64,000 bases of DNA, taken from the NCBI GenBank assembly GCA_051208035.1, contig JBPJFZ010000009.1:172591-236590 (forward strand), written 5' to 3'. Below, in pieces: positions 35,212-44,018 of this stretch. Under the pieces are notes generated by a model. The model did not search any database. It was not told where the DNA came from and saw only the letters and a list, made by a program, of their open reading frames with translations. Position numbers and translations under genes: made by a program. How positions within the stretch are numbered: the stretch's first letter is position 1; the number at the start of each line of letters is the position of its first letter. This DNA is from JACKOB01 sp024234575 (GTDB taxonomy: Bacteria > Pseudomonadota > Gammaproteobacteria > Pseudomonadales > Oleiphilaceae).

Positions 35212-38200
35212 GTTTCCCCAACCTCTCAGCGCTTGCTGTACGTGAACGCTCAATTACTCTGTTTTTTATAATACTTTCTGTCCTGGCTGGTGTTTTTGCA
35301 TTCTTCTCTTTGGGGCGCGCAGAAGATCCGGCTTTCACAGTGCGGGTTATGGTTGTCTCCGTTGTATGGCCAGGAGCTGAACCTGAGGTTTTACAAAATC
35401 AAGTCGTCGACCGCTTGGAGAAGCGAATCCAAGAGGTCGAATACTTAAGTAAGATCGAGACCACGGTTAGACCTGGTCGAGCAGACTTACAGATAGAGTT
35501 TGAGGATTTCTCACCTAGTGAAGTTGTGCCTGATCTTTTCTATCAAGTACGAAAAAGAATGCAGGATGAGGCGCACAACCTACCCTCAGGTGTCATAGGG
35601 CCGATAGTAAACGATGATTTCTCCGATGTGTACTTCTCCCTTATAGCTCTAACAGCTCCCGGCATGCCTATGAGGGATCTTAGTCGGGAAGCTGAGACAA
35701 TCAGGGATCGGTTACAACAGCTCCCAGCCGTTCAAAAGGCGATGATACTTGGTGATCGACCTGAACGTGTGTTTATCGATTTCGATATGGACCGTTTAAA
35801 TAACCTAGGAGTAACGCCCGAACAGATTTTTGCAGCGATCGATGCAAGTAACACACTCATTCCTGAGGGTTCTTTGGACCTAAACGGGCCGCGTGCCTAT
35901 CTTCGTACACACTCTGATTTAAGCGACCCAGACAAGCTAGCAGACCTACCGCTCAGAGTTGGTAATGCATTGATACGCCTCTCCGACATCGCAGAGGTGA
36001 GTCGTGGATATGAAGATCCGCCAACCTATCTAGTGCGGGCCAATAGCGAAGATGCGATTCTGTTAGGCGTGGTCATGAACAAAGGTGAAAATGGCTTGGC
36101 CTTTGGTGAAAGCCTCGCAAACTTTCTCGATAAAGAGCGCTCCAACCTTCCTTTAGGTGTTTCGCTACAGGTGCTCACCAACCAAACGGATGCCATAAGC
36201 CAGGCTGTTGACCTTTTCCAGGTAAAATTTCTAGTGGCTGTACTTGTGGTGATGGCGGTCACTGTCATCGCTATTGGCTTCCGAGCAGGTCTTGTTGTCG
36301 GCATCGCAATACCGATCACTATCGGTCTGACGTTCCTCATCATGAAAATGGTTGATATCAACCTCGACAGGGTCACACTTGGTGCGTTGATTATCGCCTT
36401 GGGACTGCTAGTCGACGATGCAATTATCTCCATAGAGATGATGATCGTAAAAATGGAAGAGGGCTGGGATCGAATTCGTGCTGCAAGCCATGCATGGAAT
36501 GTTACCGCAGCCCCTATGCTCTTTGGGACCCTAGTTACGACTGCTGGCTTTGTCCCTATCGGTTTTGCTCAATCGGGAGTCGGAGAATACGCCGGCAACA
36601 TTTTCTGGGTACTGGCATTTTCACTGCTGATATCTTGGGTCGTCGCCGTCACCTTTATGCCCTACCTCGGGGTGAAGTTACTCCCTAACTATCAGAAACA
36701 CGATGCAGCGAGCCTCTATCAAACCCCGATTTACACTAAACTACGGGCAATCATCACTTACTGTGTACGCTTTCGTAAGACAGTTATTCTAGTTACCGTT
36801 GCAGCGCTTGTTATGAGCGCAGCTGTGATGGCGATACTTGTTGATAAACAGTTCTTCCCAAGTTCTGACCGACCCGAGGTATTGGTTTCAGTCTATCTAC
36901 CTCAAGGCAGTTCAATTAAAACAACGGATGCTACAGTACAAAAATTAGAGAGTGCGTTATCTGAGCTACCGGAGGTTAAGAGCCTCTCCTCTTACATCGG
37001 GGCGGGAGCTCCACGATTCTTCATTTCAGCAAACCCTGAGCAACCTGATCCATCCTTCGCTAAGATTATCGCAATAGGTGATGATGCAGCAGGACGCGAT
37101 AGAATCATGGCCGCACTTAAGCAGAGAATTGCCAACGGCGAGTTTCCAGAAGCTCGAATCCGTGTAACAAGCCTGCTGTTCGGGCCACCGGTTGTCTGGC
37201 CTGTCAGCTTCCGTGTCGTAGGTCCTGATCAACAGATATTGCGCGATATTGCCTATAAAGTCAGAGATAAAATCGCATCTAACCCACACACTGTAATTCC
37301 GCACCTAGAGTGGGATGAGCGTGCTCCAAGCTTCCATCTTGATATGGATCTAGAGCGACTTCTATTAATGGGACTCACACCTAACGACGTGTCACAGCAA
37401 CTTCAGTTTCAACTAAACGGAGTCGAAGTTGCCGAGGTACGACAGGATATAAGAAGTGTTCAAGTGGTCGCGCGTAGTTCACGCGACACTATACTCTTAC
37501 CCGAACAGTTAGAAATCAAGACTCAGGATGGAAAGAAAATTCCGGTTAGGCAGTTGGGCAAACTCACCATTCAATACGAAGAACCTGTTATCAAACGCTA
37601 CAATCGCGAACCCTTTCTAGCCGTGCATGCCGATGTCGAGGGGGCGCAGCCGCCTGATGTCACTAAAGCAATTTGGGATACGATGCAGCAGATTAGAGAT
37701 GATTTGCCGGCCGGCTATCGAATTGATATTGGGGGATCAGTAGAGCAATCCGGCAAAGCCGATCAGTCTATCCAGAAGCTGCAACCGCTGATGCTCGCAT
37801 TAATGCTGATATTTATTATGCTACAAATGCGATCGTTCTCTGGAACCTTCATGGTGTTTTTTACTGCACCGCTCGGGTTAATTGGTGCTGCTGTTGCACT
37901 CTTTATATTTGACCAACCCTTTGGCTTTACCGCCCTGTTAGGCTTGATCGGACTAGGCGGTATTTTGATGCGTAACACCATGATCCTGACTCAGCAGGTA
38001 CAGGATAATTTAGAAGAAGGGTTGGCAGCAGGCAAGGCGATCATCGAGGCAACCGTCTCACGAGCTCGCCCCCTAATTCTGACAGCACTCGCGGCCATCT
38101 TCGCTTTTATCCCGCTTACATTCGACCTATTCTGGGGACCTCTGGCCTATGTATTAATTGGCGGGGTTATGATGGGGACATTTATAACACTGCTGTTTGT

Positions 38201-38261
38201 CCCAGCTATGTATGCATTGTGGTTTAAAGTTGAAGCACCAAAATATGATGATGCGCTTTAA
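35208..38261 (+). CDS. RND-family efflux pump, inner-membrane component
   Basis: 1017 residues, the normal AcrB/MexB-family length, with the first membrane helix at ~15-35 and the two clusters of membrane helices at ~335-500 and ~850-1010. Proton-relay acids are in TLGALIIALGLLVDDAIISIEMM (TM4, DD ~ 405). The VPxxFALxG-like ending and the GLIGLGGILMRNTMIL segment of the second cluster are typical. The sequence resembles the MexK/VexF-like branch (HAE1-type), exporting hydrophobic toxicants with proton antiport; the exact substrate is unknown. Confidence 0.93.
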   Translation: MSFPNLSALAVRERSITLFFIILSVLAGVFAFFSLGRAEDPAFTVRVMVVSVVWPGAEPEVLQNQVVDRLEKRIQEVEYLSKIETTVRPGRADLQIEFEDFSPSEVVPDLFYQVRKRMQDEAHNLPSGVIGPIVNDDFSDVYFSLIALTAPGMPMRDLSREAETIRDRLQQLPAVQKAMILGDRPERVFIDFDMDRLNNLGVTPEQIFAAIDASNTLIPEGSLDLNGPRAYLRTHSDLSDPDKLADLPLRVGNALIRLSDIAEVSRGYEDPPTYLVRANSEDAILLGVVMNKGENGLAFGESLANFLDKERSNLPLGVSLQVLTNQTDAISQAVDLFQVKFLVAVLVVMAVTVIAIGFRAGLVVGIAIPITIGLTFLIMKMVDINLDRVTLGALIIALGLLVDDAIISIEMMIVKMEEGWDRIRAASHAWNVTAAPMLFGTLVTTAGFVPIGFAQSGVGEYAGNIFWVLAFSLLISWVVAVTFMPYLGVKLLPNYQKHDAASLYQTPIYTKLRAIITYCVRFRKTVILVTVAALVMSAAVMAILVDKQFFPSSDRPEVLVSVYLPQGSSIKTTDATVQKLESALSELPEVKSLSSYIGAGAPRFFISANPEQPDPSFAKIIAIGDDAAGRDRIMAALKQRIANGEFPEARIRVTSLLFGPPVVWPVSFRVVGPDQQILRDIAYKVRDKIASNPHTVIPHLEWDERAPSFHLDMDLERLLLMGLTPNDVSQQLQFQLNGVEVAEVRQDIRSVQVVARSSRDTILLPEQLEIKTQDGKKIPVRQLGKLTIQYEEPVIKRYNREPFLAVHADVEGAQPPDVTKAIWDTMQQIRDDLPAGYRIDIGGSVEQSGKADQSIQKLQPLMLALMLIFIMLQMRSFSGTFMVFFTAPLGLIGAAVALFIFDQPFGFTALLGLIGLGGILMRNTMILTQQVQDNLEEGLAAGKAIIEATVSRARPLILTALAAIFAFIPLTFDLFWGPLAYVLIGGVMMGTFITLLFVPAMYALWFKVEAPKYDDAL

Positions 38262-38522
38262 ACTGCGATTAAAACAGAGATTCAACGAGTCAACAGAATT
38301 GAACTTCAGGCTACTACCCCTAGTTGATTCATGAAGAATTAGAAATGAGGAACAGCTATCGCCTAATCAAAAGTGGAATTCGTAACTTACCAAACTAGAT
38401 GTATAACGTATCAGCCATAAAATGTGGGAGTCCACCTTTCTCAAAATTTTGTCATTCAAAGCCTCTTTGATTGAATAAATTGAAGGTCCGGAAAGGGCCA
38501 AGACCAGTCGTGGGGCCGCCGA
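38262..38522. other. Intergenic interval
   Basis: 261 bp between the pump and the converging parE gene. I see no ORF, strong hairpin or promoter that I could defend. Confidence 0.4.
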
Positions 38523-38822
38523 CTATTTTAGATGGCGGATCGGGTCTTGGCGACTATGTAGCACACGTATGATTTCCACGTTGCGATCTGTTACACGGTA
38601 AAACAGGACATGACTTTCGGCAGGCAAGCTCCGAATCCTAGTGAGCAGCTTTGGTCGCTCAGTACCCATCAGGGGTTGTTCGGTCAGCGCCCAAAAAATA
38701 CCTTTTAGTGCGTCCAGATAGCGGTCAGACTGAGCCTGCCCCCATTGGCGTAGGCCATATTGGTATATATCTTTGAGGTCGGCCTTCGCCGCCGGGGCAA
38801 GTGTTAGCTGGTGTGTCGGCAC
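38523..38822 (-). CDS. parE: ParE-family toxin
   Basis: 99 residues with the RelE/ParE fold pattern: LTLAPAAKADLKDIYQYGLRQWG at the start, Y/F-rich middle and the C-terminal SHVLFYRVTDRNVEIIRVLHSRQDP strand typical of ParE toxins, which poison DNA gyrase. It lies 5 bp downstream of its antitoxin gene. As an addiction pair it may stabilise the surrounding insertion. Confidence 0.9.
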   Translation of the reverse strand: MPTHQLTLAPAAKADLKDIYQYGLRQWGQAQSDRYLDALKGIFWALTEQPLMGTERPKLLTRIRSLPAESHVLFYRVTDRNVEIIRVLHSRQDPIRHLK

Positions 38823-38827
38823 AGCGG

Positions 38828-39085
38828 TTAGTTCTTGATGTCGTCAAATAGAGTATCGAGTGCTGCTTTAGAATCAATGGCGATGCCCTCGCAACGATCC
38901 AACTGGTCGATGCCGACTTTCAGCTGTTCCCGTAAGCGAGCTAACTTGACCTCATGAATCCAATCTTCATGGGTATCCATGAAGCGCAGCGCATCACGGA
39001 TCACCTCGCTGGCATTGTTGTACAGACCGCTTTCCACCTTGGCTTTAACGCGGGATTCAAGTTCAGGTGTAAGTGATACATGCAT
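38828..39085 (-). CDS. parD: ParD-family antitoxin
   Basis: 85 residues from ATG 39085, which has a strong RBS (GGAGG seven bases upstream); an upstream ATG at 39145 lacks one. The N-terminal ribbon-helix-helix (MHVSLTPELESRVKAKVESGLYNNASEVIRDALR) binds DNA, and the C-terminal tail binds ParE. The operon should be repressed by the ParD-ParE complex. Confidence 0.9.
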   Translation of the reverse strand: MHVSLTPELESRVKAKVESGLYNNASEVIRDALRFMDTHEDWIHEVKLARLREQLKVGIDQLDRCEGIAIDSKAALDTLFDDIKN

Positions 39086-39300
39086 GGCAACCTCCAAAGG
39101 TATACATTCCATAAAAATGGTAGGTTTGAATACAAAGATTGTCAAATATTGTATATCCTGTTTGGTGAACCGCCTTACCTTTCAGCGCTTAACGCCTCGA
39201 TAGGGCGAGGGAAAGTCATCTTTCTACCAGACTCTTTTCTAGCCCTAGTTGGTCAACGCAGGTCGACATAAGAATCCAACCAAACGTTGCTTGCTGGTAT

Positions 39301-39851
39301 CTAGTTTCCTTTGGAACCAAAACTCACAAGCGATGCGGCGGACTTCGCAGCTTCTTCAAGTTCTCGTATATAGCGCAACGTTGTGTTGATGTTTGAGTGA
39401 CCGACCAGGTTCGCGATGGTCACAACATCCACTTTCTTCTTCCATAGATAAGTGATAAATCCACGGCGGAAATCGTGCGGAGTGGTAGTGCCGATAAAAT
39501 CCGAGTGTTTGAGCATCCGCTGCTGGATGATCTTATAGAGTCCGTCACTTGTGAGTCTCGGGCTGGTTTCCTTCTTGGATTCTGGCTTACCAGAGAAAGA
39601 GATGCGCTTCATCTCCGGGCGAGAGATCGGGCGAGTACGCTCCATTTTGGAGAGCATTTCATCCGTGTATTGAGCGACCTGCCCCCAACGATTGATGCTT
39701 CGAAACAAAGCGCCTTCCTTTATAGCGCTTTCTTCAATCCAGTCGCGTATCAGATCCCGCGTATAGTCCTGCATATATAAGGTGCGTTGTTTGTCGCCCT
39801 TGCCGGTGACTTTGATCTCACATTCATCGAGATCGACATCCTTTATATTGA
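39301..39851 (-). pseudogene. Tyrosine recombinase, 3' fragment cut by the ISL3 element
   Basis: The frame runs NIKDVDLDECEIKVTGKGDKQRTLYMQDYTRDLIRDW through to a stop at 39301, so it begins before the ATG at 39774 and continues into the IS end. It has the catalytic K (GKGDKQR), HxxR (PHDFRRGF) and GH...Y (LVGHSNINTTLRYI), but the first arginine and the whole core-binding domain are missing. The N-terminal part is not found on the other side of the IS, so the gene is broken beyond the insertion alone. Confidence 0.85.
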
Positions 39852-39938
39852 GGGTAAGCGGATTAAATGGTTGATCTTACCTTTGCATGAGAGTGAGACA
39901 GACCGGCATCTCATCGGATTATCTGGTTGATGCTTCAC

Positions 39939-40346
39939 CTACTGCTGGTGCATGTTTCCTTCGCTAATTCCAGCAAGAACCCCACACGCCTCAACTTCCC
40001 GGTCATCGTTGCAACTCGCTCTCAGTGAAACGAGTTGTTTCTCAAGCGCTTGCAGAGCGGTTATCTGCGACCGCACATGAGAGATGTGATCATCGAGTAA
40101 GGCGTTGACGGCGGTACAAGGCTGATGAGGGTCGTCCTGATAGCTCTGTAGTTCGTGAATCTCAGCCAGTGACAGGCCCAGGATTCTGCAGCGACGGATG
40201 AAGGCCAGCCCCTCACCATGCTTCTCGGTATAGACACGGTAACCGTTGTCCTGCCGATCAGGCGGCGGCAACAAGCCCTGCTGTTCATAGAAGCGGATCG
40301 TCTGTGTTTCGACCCCTACCAACTGCGCCAACTGACCAATGCGCAT
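39939..40346 (-). CDS. MerR-family heavy-metal-responsive regulator
   Basis: 135 residues from ATG 40346, chosen for GGAGG just upstream. The N-terminal helix-turn-helix MRIGQLAQLVGVETQTIRFYEQQGLLPPPDR is the MerR signature, followed by the dimerisation helix. Cysteines in HQPCTAVNALLDDHI (~80), SLRASC and the C-terminal ACGV give the CadR/PbrR-like metal-binding pattern. It is divergent from the CDF transporter with a MerR-type promoter in between. Confidence 0.88.
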   Translation of the reverse strand: MRIGQLAQLVGVETQTIRFYEQQGLLPPPDRQDNGYRVYTEKHGEGLAFIRRCRILGLSLAEIHELQSYQDDPHQPCTAVNALLDDHISHVRSQITALQALEKQLVSLRASCNDDREVEACGVLAGISEGNMHQQ

Positions 40347-40377
40347 CAGCCTCCTCCCCAACGGATTCTTTACTCTA

Positions 40378-40408
40378 TTGACATTATAGTAGCTTTATAG
40401 TTTTAAAT
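40378..40408 (+). promoter_or_regulatory. MerR-type promoter of the cation transporter
   Basis: -35 TTGACA and a -10-like TTAAAT are separated by 19 bp, the over-long spacing that MerR proteins correct by bending DNA. The spacer contains the partial dyad TATAGTAGCTTTATAG. Confidence 0.65.
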
Positions 40409-40441
40409 GGTACCACAACATTGTTCAAGTGGAGTCGTATC

Positions 40442-41338
40442 ATGAGCAAATCCTGTGGTGGCGCCTGTGGCGGTGATGCAACGTCCGCAGCGGATACCGA
40501 TATACAGGCCTCCTCCGAGGCGCCAGGGAGATGGGTCAGTGTTTATGCCGTGCCGAAGATGGACTGTCCATCAGAAGAACGAATGATTCGCCTAGCCCTG
40601 AACGGCTTTGAGGAGATTCGGGCGCTGTCCTTCGACTTGTCGAACCGCCGGCTGAAGGTCGTGCATGACGGCGAGGTCGAGCCCGTCACCTCGAAACTGA
40701 AGACCTTGGGGCTAGGCGCCTCGCTTCAGGAAACCGTCGCTGCAAATCCGGAGACCATCAAGGCCGCCGAGTTTTCGGCAGCTTCTGCTAAGCAAGAATC
40801 CGGGACCCTGCGCTGGTTGCTCGGCATCAATGCACTTCTGTTCGTGGTGGAAATGACTGCCGGTCTGATCGCCCAGTCCACCGGCCTGATTGGAGAATCC
40901 CTGGACAATTTTGCCGATGCGGCGGTGTACGGGCTTGCCCTTTATGCGGTTGGACATAGCGTGAAAATGCAGGTACGTGCCGCGCATCTTGCTGGTGTAC
41001 TGCAACTGATCTTGGCTGTGGGCGTGCTCGTAGAGGTGGTGAGACGCTTTGTATTCGGTAGTGAGCCTGAATCGCTGGTGATGATGGCTATCGCATTCGT
41101 CGCATTGATTGCCAATACCAGTTGTCTGCTGCTCATATCCAAACATCGGGAAGGCGGGGCGCACATGAAGGCAAGCTGGATATTCTCGGCCAACGACGTG
41201 GTGATCAACCTGGGGGTCATCACCGCCGGCGCCCTGGTCGCGTGGACCGGTTCCAATTATCCGGATCTGATTATCGGCACCATCGCGGGGGGCATTGTAC
41301 TTAACGGTGCCAGACGCATTTTGGCGTTGAAGGGTTAA
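40442..41338 (+). CDS. Cation diffusion facilitator-like transporter with N-terminal metal-binding region
   Basis: 298 residues from ATG 40442 (GGAG eight bases upstream). The start is Cys-rich (MSKSCGGACGG), followed by an HMA-like domain (VPKMDCPSEERMIRLALNG, ~residues 37-110). Six membrane helices follow with the CDF motif LIGESLDNFADAAVYGLALYAVG (~150-172), in which the H/D metal site is partly replaced by SLDN-ADA. It is expected to export divalent metal ions under control of the adjacent MerR. Confidence 0.87.
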   Translation: MSKSCGGACGGDATSAADTDIQASSEAPGRWVSVYAVPKMDCPSEERMIRLALNGFEEIRALSFDLSNRRLKVVHDGEVEPVTSKLKTLGLGASLQETVAANPETIKAAEFSAASAKQESGTLRWLLGINALLFVVEMTAGLIAQSTGLIGESLDNFADAAVYGLALYAVGHSVKMQVRAAHLAGVLQLILAVGVLVEVVRRFVFGSEPESLVMMAIAFVALIANTSCLLLISKHREGGAHMKASWIFSANDVVINLGVITAGALVAWTGSNYPDLIIGTIAGGIVLNGARRILALKG

Positions 41339-41341
41339 ATA

Positions 41342-41854
41342 ATGCTCATTATTGGCAAAAAGCTCTCGCCGTATGCCCTATTGTCCATATCGGGCCTGCT
41401 GGCAGCGTCTGATCAGGCTGTAAAGTGGCTGGTGCAGCAATCAATGGCCTATGGCGAGTATGTTTCGGTGACCCCGTTCTTTAACTGGGTGCACCTATGG
41501 AACACCGGTGCCGCATTCAGTCTTTTTGCGAATGGTGGAGGCTGGCAGCGCTACTTTTTTATCGGAATCGCGGTAGTGGTCTCGATTTTTCTGATCAAGC
41601 TGATCCTTGAAAATCGTCATAAAGGAGAAGCCATCGCTTACAGTCTTATCCTCGGTGGCGCCATGGGCAACCTGATTGACCGGGTCTTTCGCGGCTATGT
41701 TGTGGATTCCTTTGATTTCTATTGGCGAGACTGGCATTGGCCGGCCTTCAACCTGGCTGATATTGCAATTGTCCTCGGTGCCTTACTTTTCGTTTCCAGC
41801 AGCTTGTTGGGTAAAAAAGCAAACACCAATGCCGAGCCGGATGGATCTGACTGA
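41342..41854 (+). CDS. lspA: Lipoprotein signal peptidase (signal peptidase II)
   Basis: 170 residues with four membrane helices. Diagnostic motifs: SDQAVKWLVQ, HLWNTGAAFSLF, catalytic Asp in GGAMGNLIDRVFRGYVVDSFDFYW and second Asp in FNLADIAIVLG. It cleaves prolipoproteins at the inner membrane. It starts 3 bp after the CDF gene. Its presence on an IS is an oddity characteristic of ISPpu12-like elements. Confidence 0.95.
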   Translation: MLIIGKKLSPYALLSISGLLAASDQAVKWLVQQSMAYGEYVSVTPFFNWVHLWNTGAAFSLFANGGGWQRYFFIGIAVVVSIFLIKLILENRHKGEAIAYSLILGGAMGNLIDRVFRGYVVDSFDFYWRDWHWPAFNLADIAIVLGALLFVSSSLLGKKANTNAEPDGSD

Positions 41855-41875
41855 CACCTACGCCTATACAACACC

Positions 41876-43165
41876 ATGACCGAACTTCCCGACAACATCC
41901 TTCACCTGCCGCAATACCAAGTACTGGGCTGCAAATCAACCGACGACGAAATGCACTTCCAGGTGGACGTGCCCGATCCCATCGCCTGCGAGGAATGCGG
42001 CGTGCAGGGTGAGTTCGTACGGTTCGGCAAGCGTGACGTTCCCTATCGTGATCTGCCCATCCACGGCAAGCGGGTCACTCTCTGGGTGGTCCGCCGCCGA
42101 TACACCTGCCGGGCCTGCAAGACAACATTCAGGCCCCAGCTACCGGAGATGGAGGACGGATTCCGTATGACACTGCGGCTGCATGAGTACGTGGAGAAGG
42201 AATCCTTCAACCACCCCTACACCTTTGTGGCGGCACAGACCGGCCTGGACGAGAAGACGGTGCGCGACATCTTCAACGCCCGCGCCGAGTTCCTGGGGCG
42301 CTGGCACCGCTTCGAGACGCCCCGCATCCTGGGCATTGACGAGCTATACCTGAACAAGCGCTACCGCTGCATTCTGACCAACATTGAGGAGCGAACCCTG
42401 CTCGACCTGCTGGCCACCCGCCGCCAGGACGTGGTGACCAACTACCTGATGAAGCTGAAAGACCGGCAGAAGGTCGAGATCGTCAGCATGGACATGTGGA
42501 ACCCCTACCGGGCAGCGGTCAAGGCTGTGCTGCCCCAGGCCCGTATCGTGGTCGATAAGTTCCATGTGGTGCGCATGGCCAACGATGCCCTAGAGAGAGT
42601 GCGCAAGGGCCTCAGAAAGGAGCTGAAACCGTCCCAGAGCCGGACTCTCAAGGGAGACCGGAAAATCCTGCTGAAACGCGCTCACGAAGTCTCAGACCGG
42701 GAGCGCCTCATCATGGAGACCTGGACAGGCGCGTTCCCGCAACTGCTGGCCGCCTACGAGCACAAGGAGCGCTTCTACGGCATCTGGGACGCCACCACAC
42801 GGCTCCAGGCAGAAGCCGCCCTGGACGAGTGGATAGCCACCATCCCGAAGGGCCAAAAGGAAGTCTGGAGCGATCTGGTCAGGGCAGTGGGAAACTGGCG
42901 CGAAGAGACCATGACCTACTTCGAGACGGACATGCCCGTCACCAACGCTTACACGGAGTCCATCAACCGACTGGCCAAGGACAAGAACCGTGAAGGGCGC
43001 GGTTACTCCTTCGAGGTGATGCGGGCACGAATGCTCTACACCACGAAGCACAAGAAGAAGGCACCGACTGCGAAGGTCTCTCCTTTCTACAAGAAAACCA
43101 TCGGTTACGGACTGCCGGACTTCGCAGAGGAACTCAACTACGGAGTCGATCTATCAACCATCTGA
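41876..43165 (+). CDS. tnpA: ISL3-family transposase
   Basis: 429 residues. The N-terminal zinc finger is CEECGVQG...CRACKTTF (~residues 34-85), then a helix-turn-helix, then the DDE domain: ILGIDELYLNKRYRCILTN (first D ~ 155), VSMDMWNPYRAAVKAVLPQARIVVDKFHVV (second D ~ 205) and NAYTESINRLAKDKNREGRGYSFEVMRAR (E ~ 365). Complete and GC-rich compared with its surroundings. It ends 35 bp before the right terminal repeat. Confidence 0.95.
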   Translation: MTELPDNILHLPQYQVLGCKSTDDEMHFQVDVPDPIACEECGVQGEFVRFGKRDVPYRDLPIHGKRVTLWVVRRRYTCRACKTTFRPQLPEMEDGFRMTLRLHEYVEKESFNHPYTFVAAQTGLDEKTVRDIFNARAEFLGRWHRFETPRILGIDELYLNKRYRCILTNIEERTLLDLLATRRQDVVTNYLMKLKDRQKVEIVSMDMWNPYRAAVKAVLPQARIVVDKFHVVRMANDALERVRKGLRKELKPSQSRTLKGDRKILLKRAHEVSDRERLIMETWTGAFPQLLAAYEHKERFYGIWDATTRLQAEAALDEWIATIPKGQKEVWSDLVRAVGNWREETMTYFETDMPVTNAYTESINRLAKDKNREGRGYSFEVMRARMLYTTKHKKKAPTAKVSPFYKKTIGYGLPDFAEELNYGVDLSTI

Positions 43166-43223
43166 GGGTGGTATCAGATTGATGGGGTGAAGGTGCCCCA
43201 TCAACCATTAAATCCGTATACCC

Positions 43224-43231
43224 TGAAAACA
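43224..43231 (+). repeat. 8-bp target duplication, right copy
   Basis: TGAAAACA directly after the right ISL3 terminal repeat; partner at 33380-33387. Confidence 0.85.
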
Positions 43232-43491
43232 TAGAGGAGCTGGAACTCCTGGAGCGGCTCTGTACAGGGAAGCGTCATTTCATCAAAGGCTTACGCTACA
43301 ACCTTGGATCGTCTGATGTCATCGCCTCGGTTCTTCTAACCGATACTGAAGGAAAACCTACGGCTGTTTACCTGGTTCCAGCAGGAGCGACAGAGAGCTA
43401 TTACGACGAGCTGAACGCGGTTGTTAGTCATAGCGAGTTACCAAGTCAGATCCTTGATGTGAATCAGGAAGATACCCTTAGCGCCGTTTAA
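43232..43491 (+). pseudogene. DUF1173 protein, 3' part
   Basis: It encodes EELELLERLCTGKRHFIKGLRYN through to a normal stop at 43491 (86 residues). Joined through one copy of TGAAAACA to 32454-33387 it reads WLPFEN-IEELELLERL in frame. No start codon with an RBS is seen, so this part is probably not translated. Confidence 0.88.
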
Positions 43492-43506
43492 GAAGTAGGA
43501 ATAACA

Positions 43507-43995
43507 ATGAGAACACTCGACCAGAATCAAATAGAAAACATCTTCCAGGAGTTGAGAGACAATATTTCGCCTGAGCATGGTAAGGCAATCATTGGTCTAG
43601 ATAATGTAAAGCCTTCACACCACGAATTTGAGAGCCTCGAATGGCGGTACCGGTTAGGTGGATACACCGAAGCTCTATGCGCTTGCGACATCCTGAGCAA
43701 TAGTGTTTATGAGTCTGCAATCGCTGAAATATTCGGCCAAAGGCCAAGGGATGGAGCAGACCGTCCTGGGCGAAAACATAAGTACAGCGTGGACATCAAA
43801 ACGGAACAAAACAAGCAGTTCACGTTCGATGTGCCATCAATGAACCCACTCGATGCTTACTTTCAGCTCACCAAACGTATTGCTTATAAAACGATACCCG
43901 GTATCGTCTCTGTATTGGTATACGCTGGCTTTCATACTGATCGAAAACCTGATTCTTCACCTCTCAGATCCTTTGAGAAGGACGAGCTGGTATAG
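43507..43995 (+). CDS. Hypothetical protein of the mobile-element backbone
   Basis: 162 residues, ATG with AAGAAGTAGGA upstream, 15 bp after the DUF1173 stop, so it belonged to the same operon. It is soluble with an aromatic/charged middle (LEWRYRLGGYTEALCACDIL) and a beta-like stretch (KYSVDIKTEQNKQFTFDVPSM). No family recognised. Its last residues, EKDELV, run directly into sequence that in another frame is CsrA (GDDVSVTILG), so the C-terminus may be recombinant. Confidence 0.62.
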   Translation: MRTLDQNQIENIFQELRDNISPEHGKAIIGLDNVKPSHHEFESLEWRYRLGGYTEALCACDILSNSVYESAIAEIFGQRPRDGADRPGRKHKYSVDIKTEQNKQFTFDVPSMNPLDAYFQLTKRIAYKTIPGIVSVLVYAGFHTDRKPDSSPLRSFEKDELV

Positions 43996-44018
43996 GCGAC
44001 GACGTTTCCGTCACCATA

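Larger units (their letters stand above)
33388..43223. mobile_element. 9.84-kb ISL3-linked insertion carrying an RND efflux operon
   Basis: The block is bracketed by TGAAAACA and splits the DUF1173 gene cleanly. Its right end is the right terminal repeat of the ISPpu12-like element (43200-43223). Its left end starts GGGCTATTTTC and shares only GGG with that repeat. It contains tetR, the RND adaptor and pump, parDE, an integrase fragment and the whole ISL3 element. The simplest reading is a transposition event that used the true right end and a surrogate left end; loss of a second IS copy is the alternative. Confidence 0.78.
39852..43223 (+). mobile_element. ISPpu12-like ISL3-family element, 3372 bp
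   Basis: 24-bp terminal inverted repeats: left begins GGGTAAGCGGATTAAATGG, right read inward begins GGGTATACGGATTTAATGG (three mismatches). Contents in order are merR (-), CDF transporter, lspA and the ISL3 transposase, the gene set I know from ISPpu12 of the TOL plasmid; the length also agrees with what I recall for ISPpu12. The left flank TATATTGA and right flank TGAAAACA differ, so this copy was not inserted alone at this spot. Confidence 0.93.

Noticed and set aside
39852..43223. Simple independent insertion of the ISPpu12-like element into the integrase gene
   Set aside because: The flanks TATATTGA and TGAAAACA do not match and the integrase gene does not resume on the right. The matching copy of TGAAAACA is at 33380, which supports insertion of the larger block.
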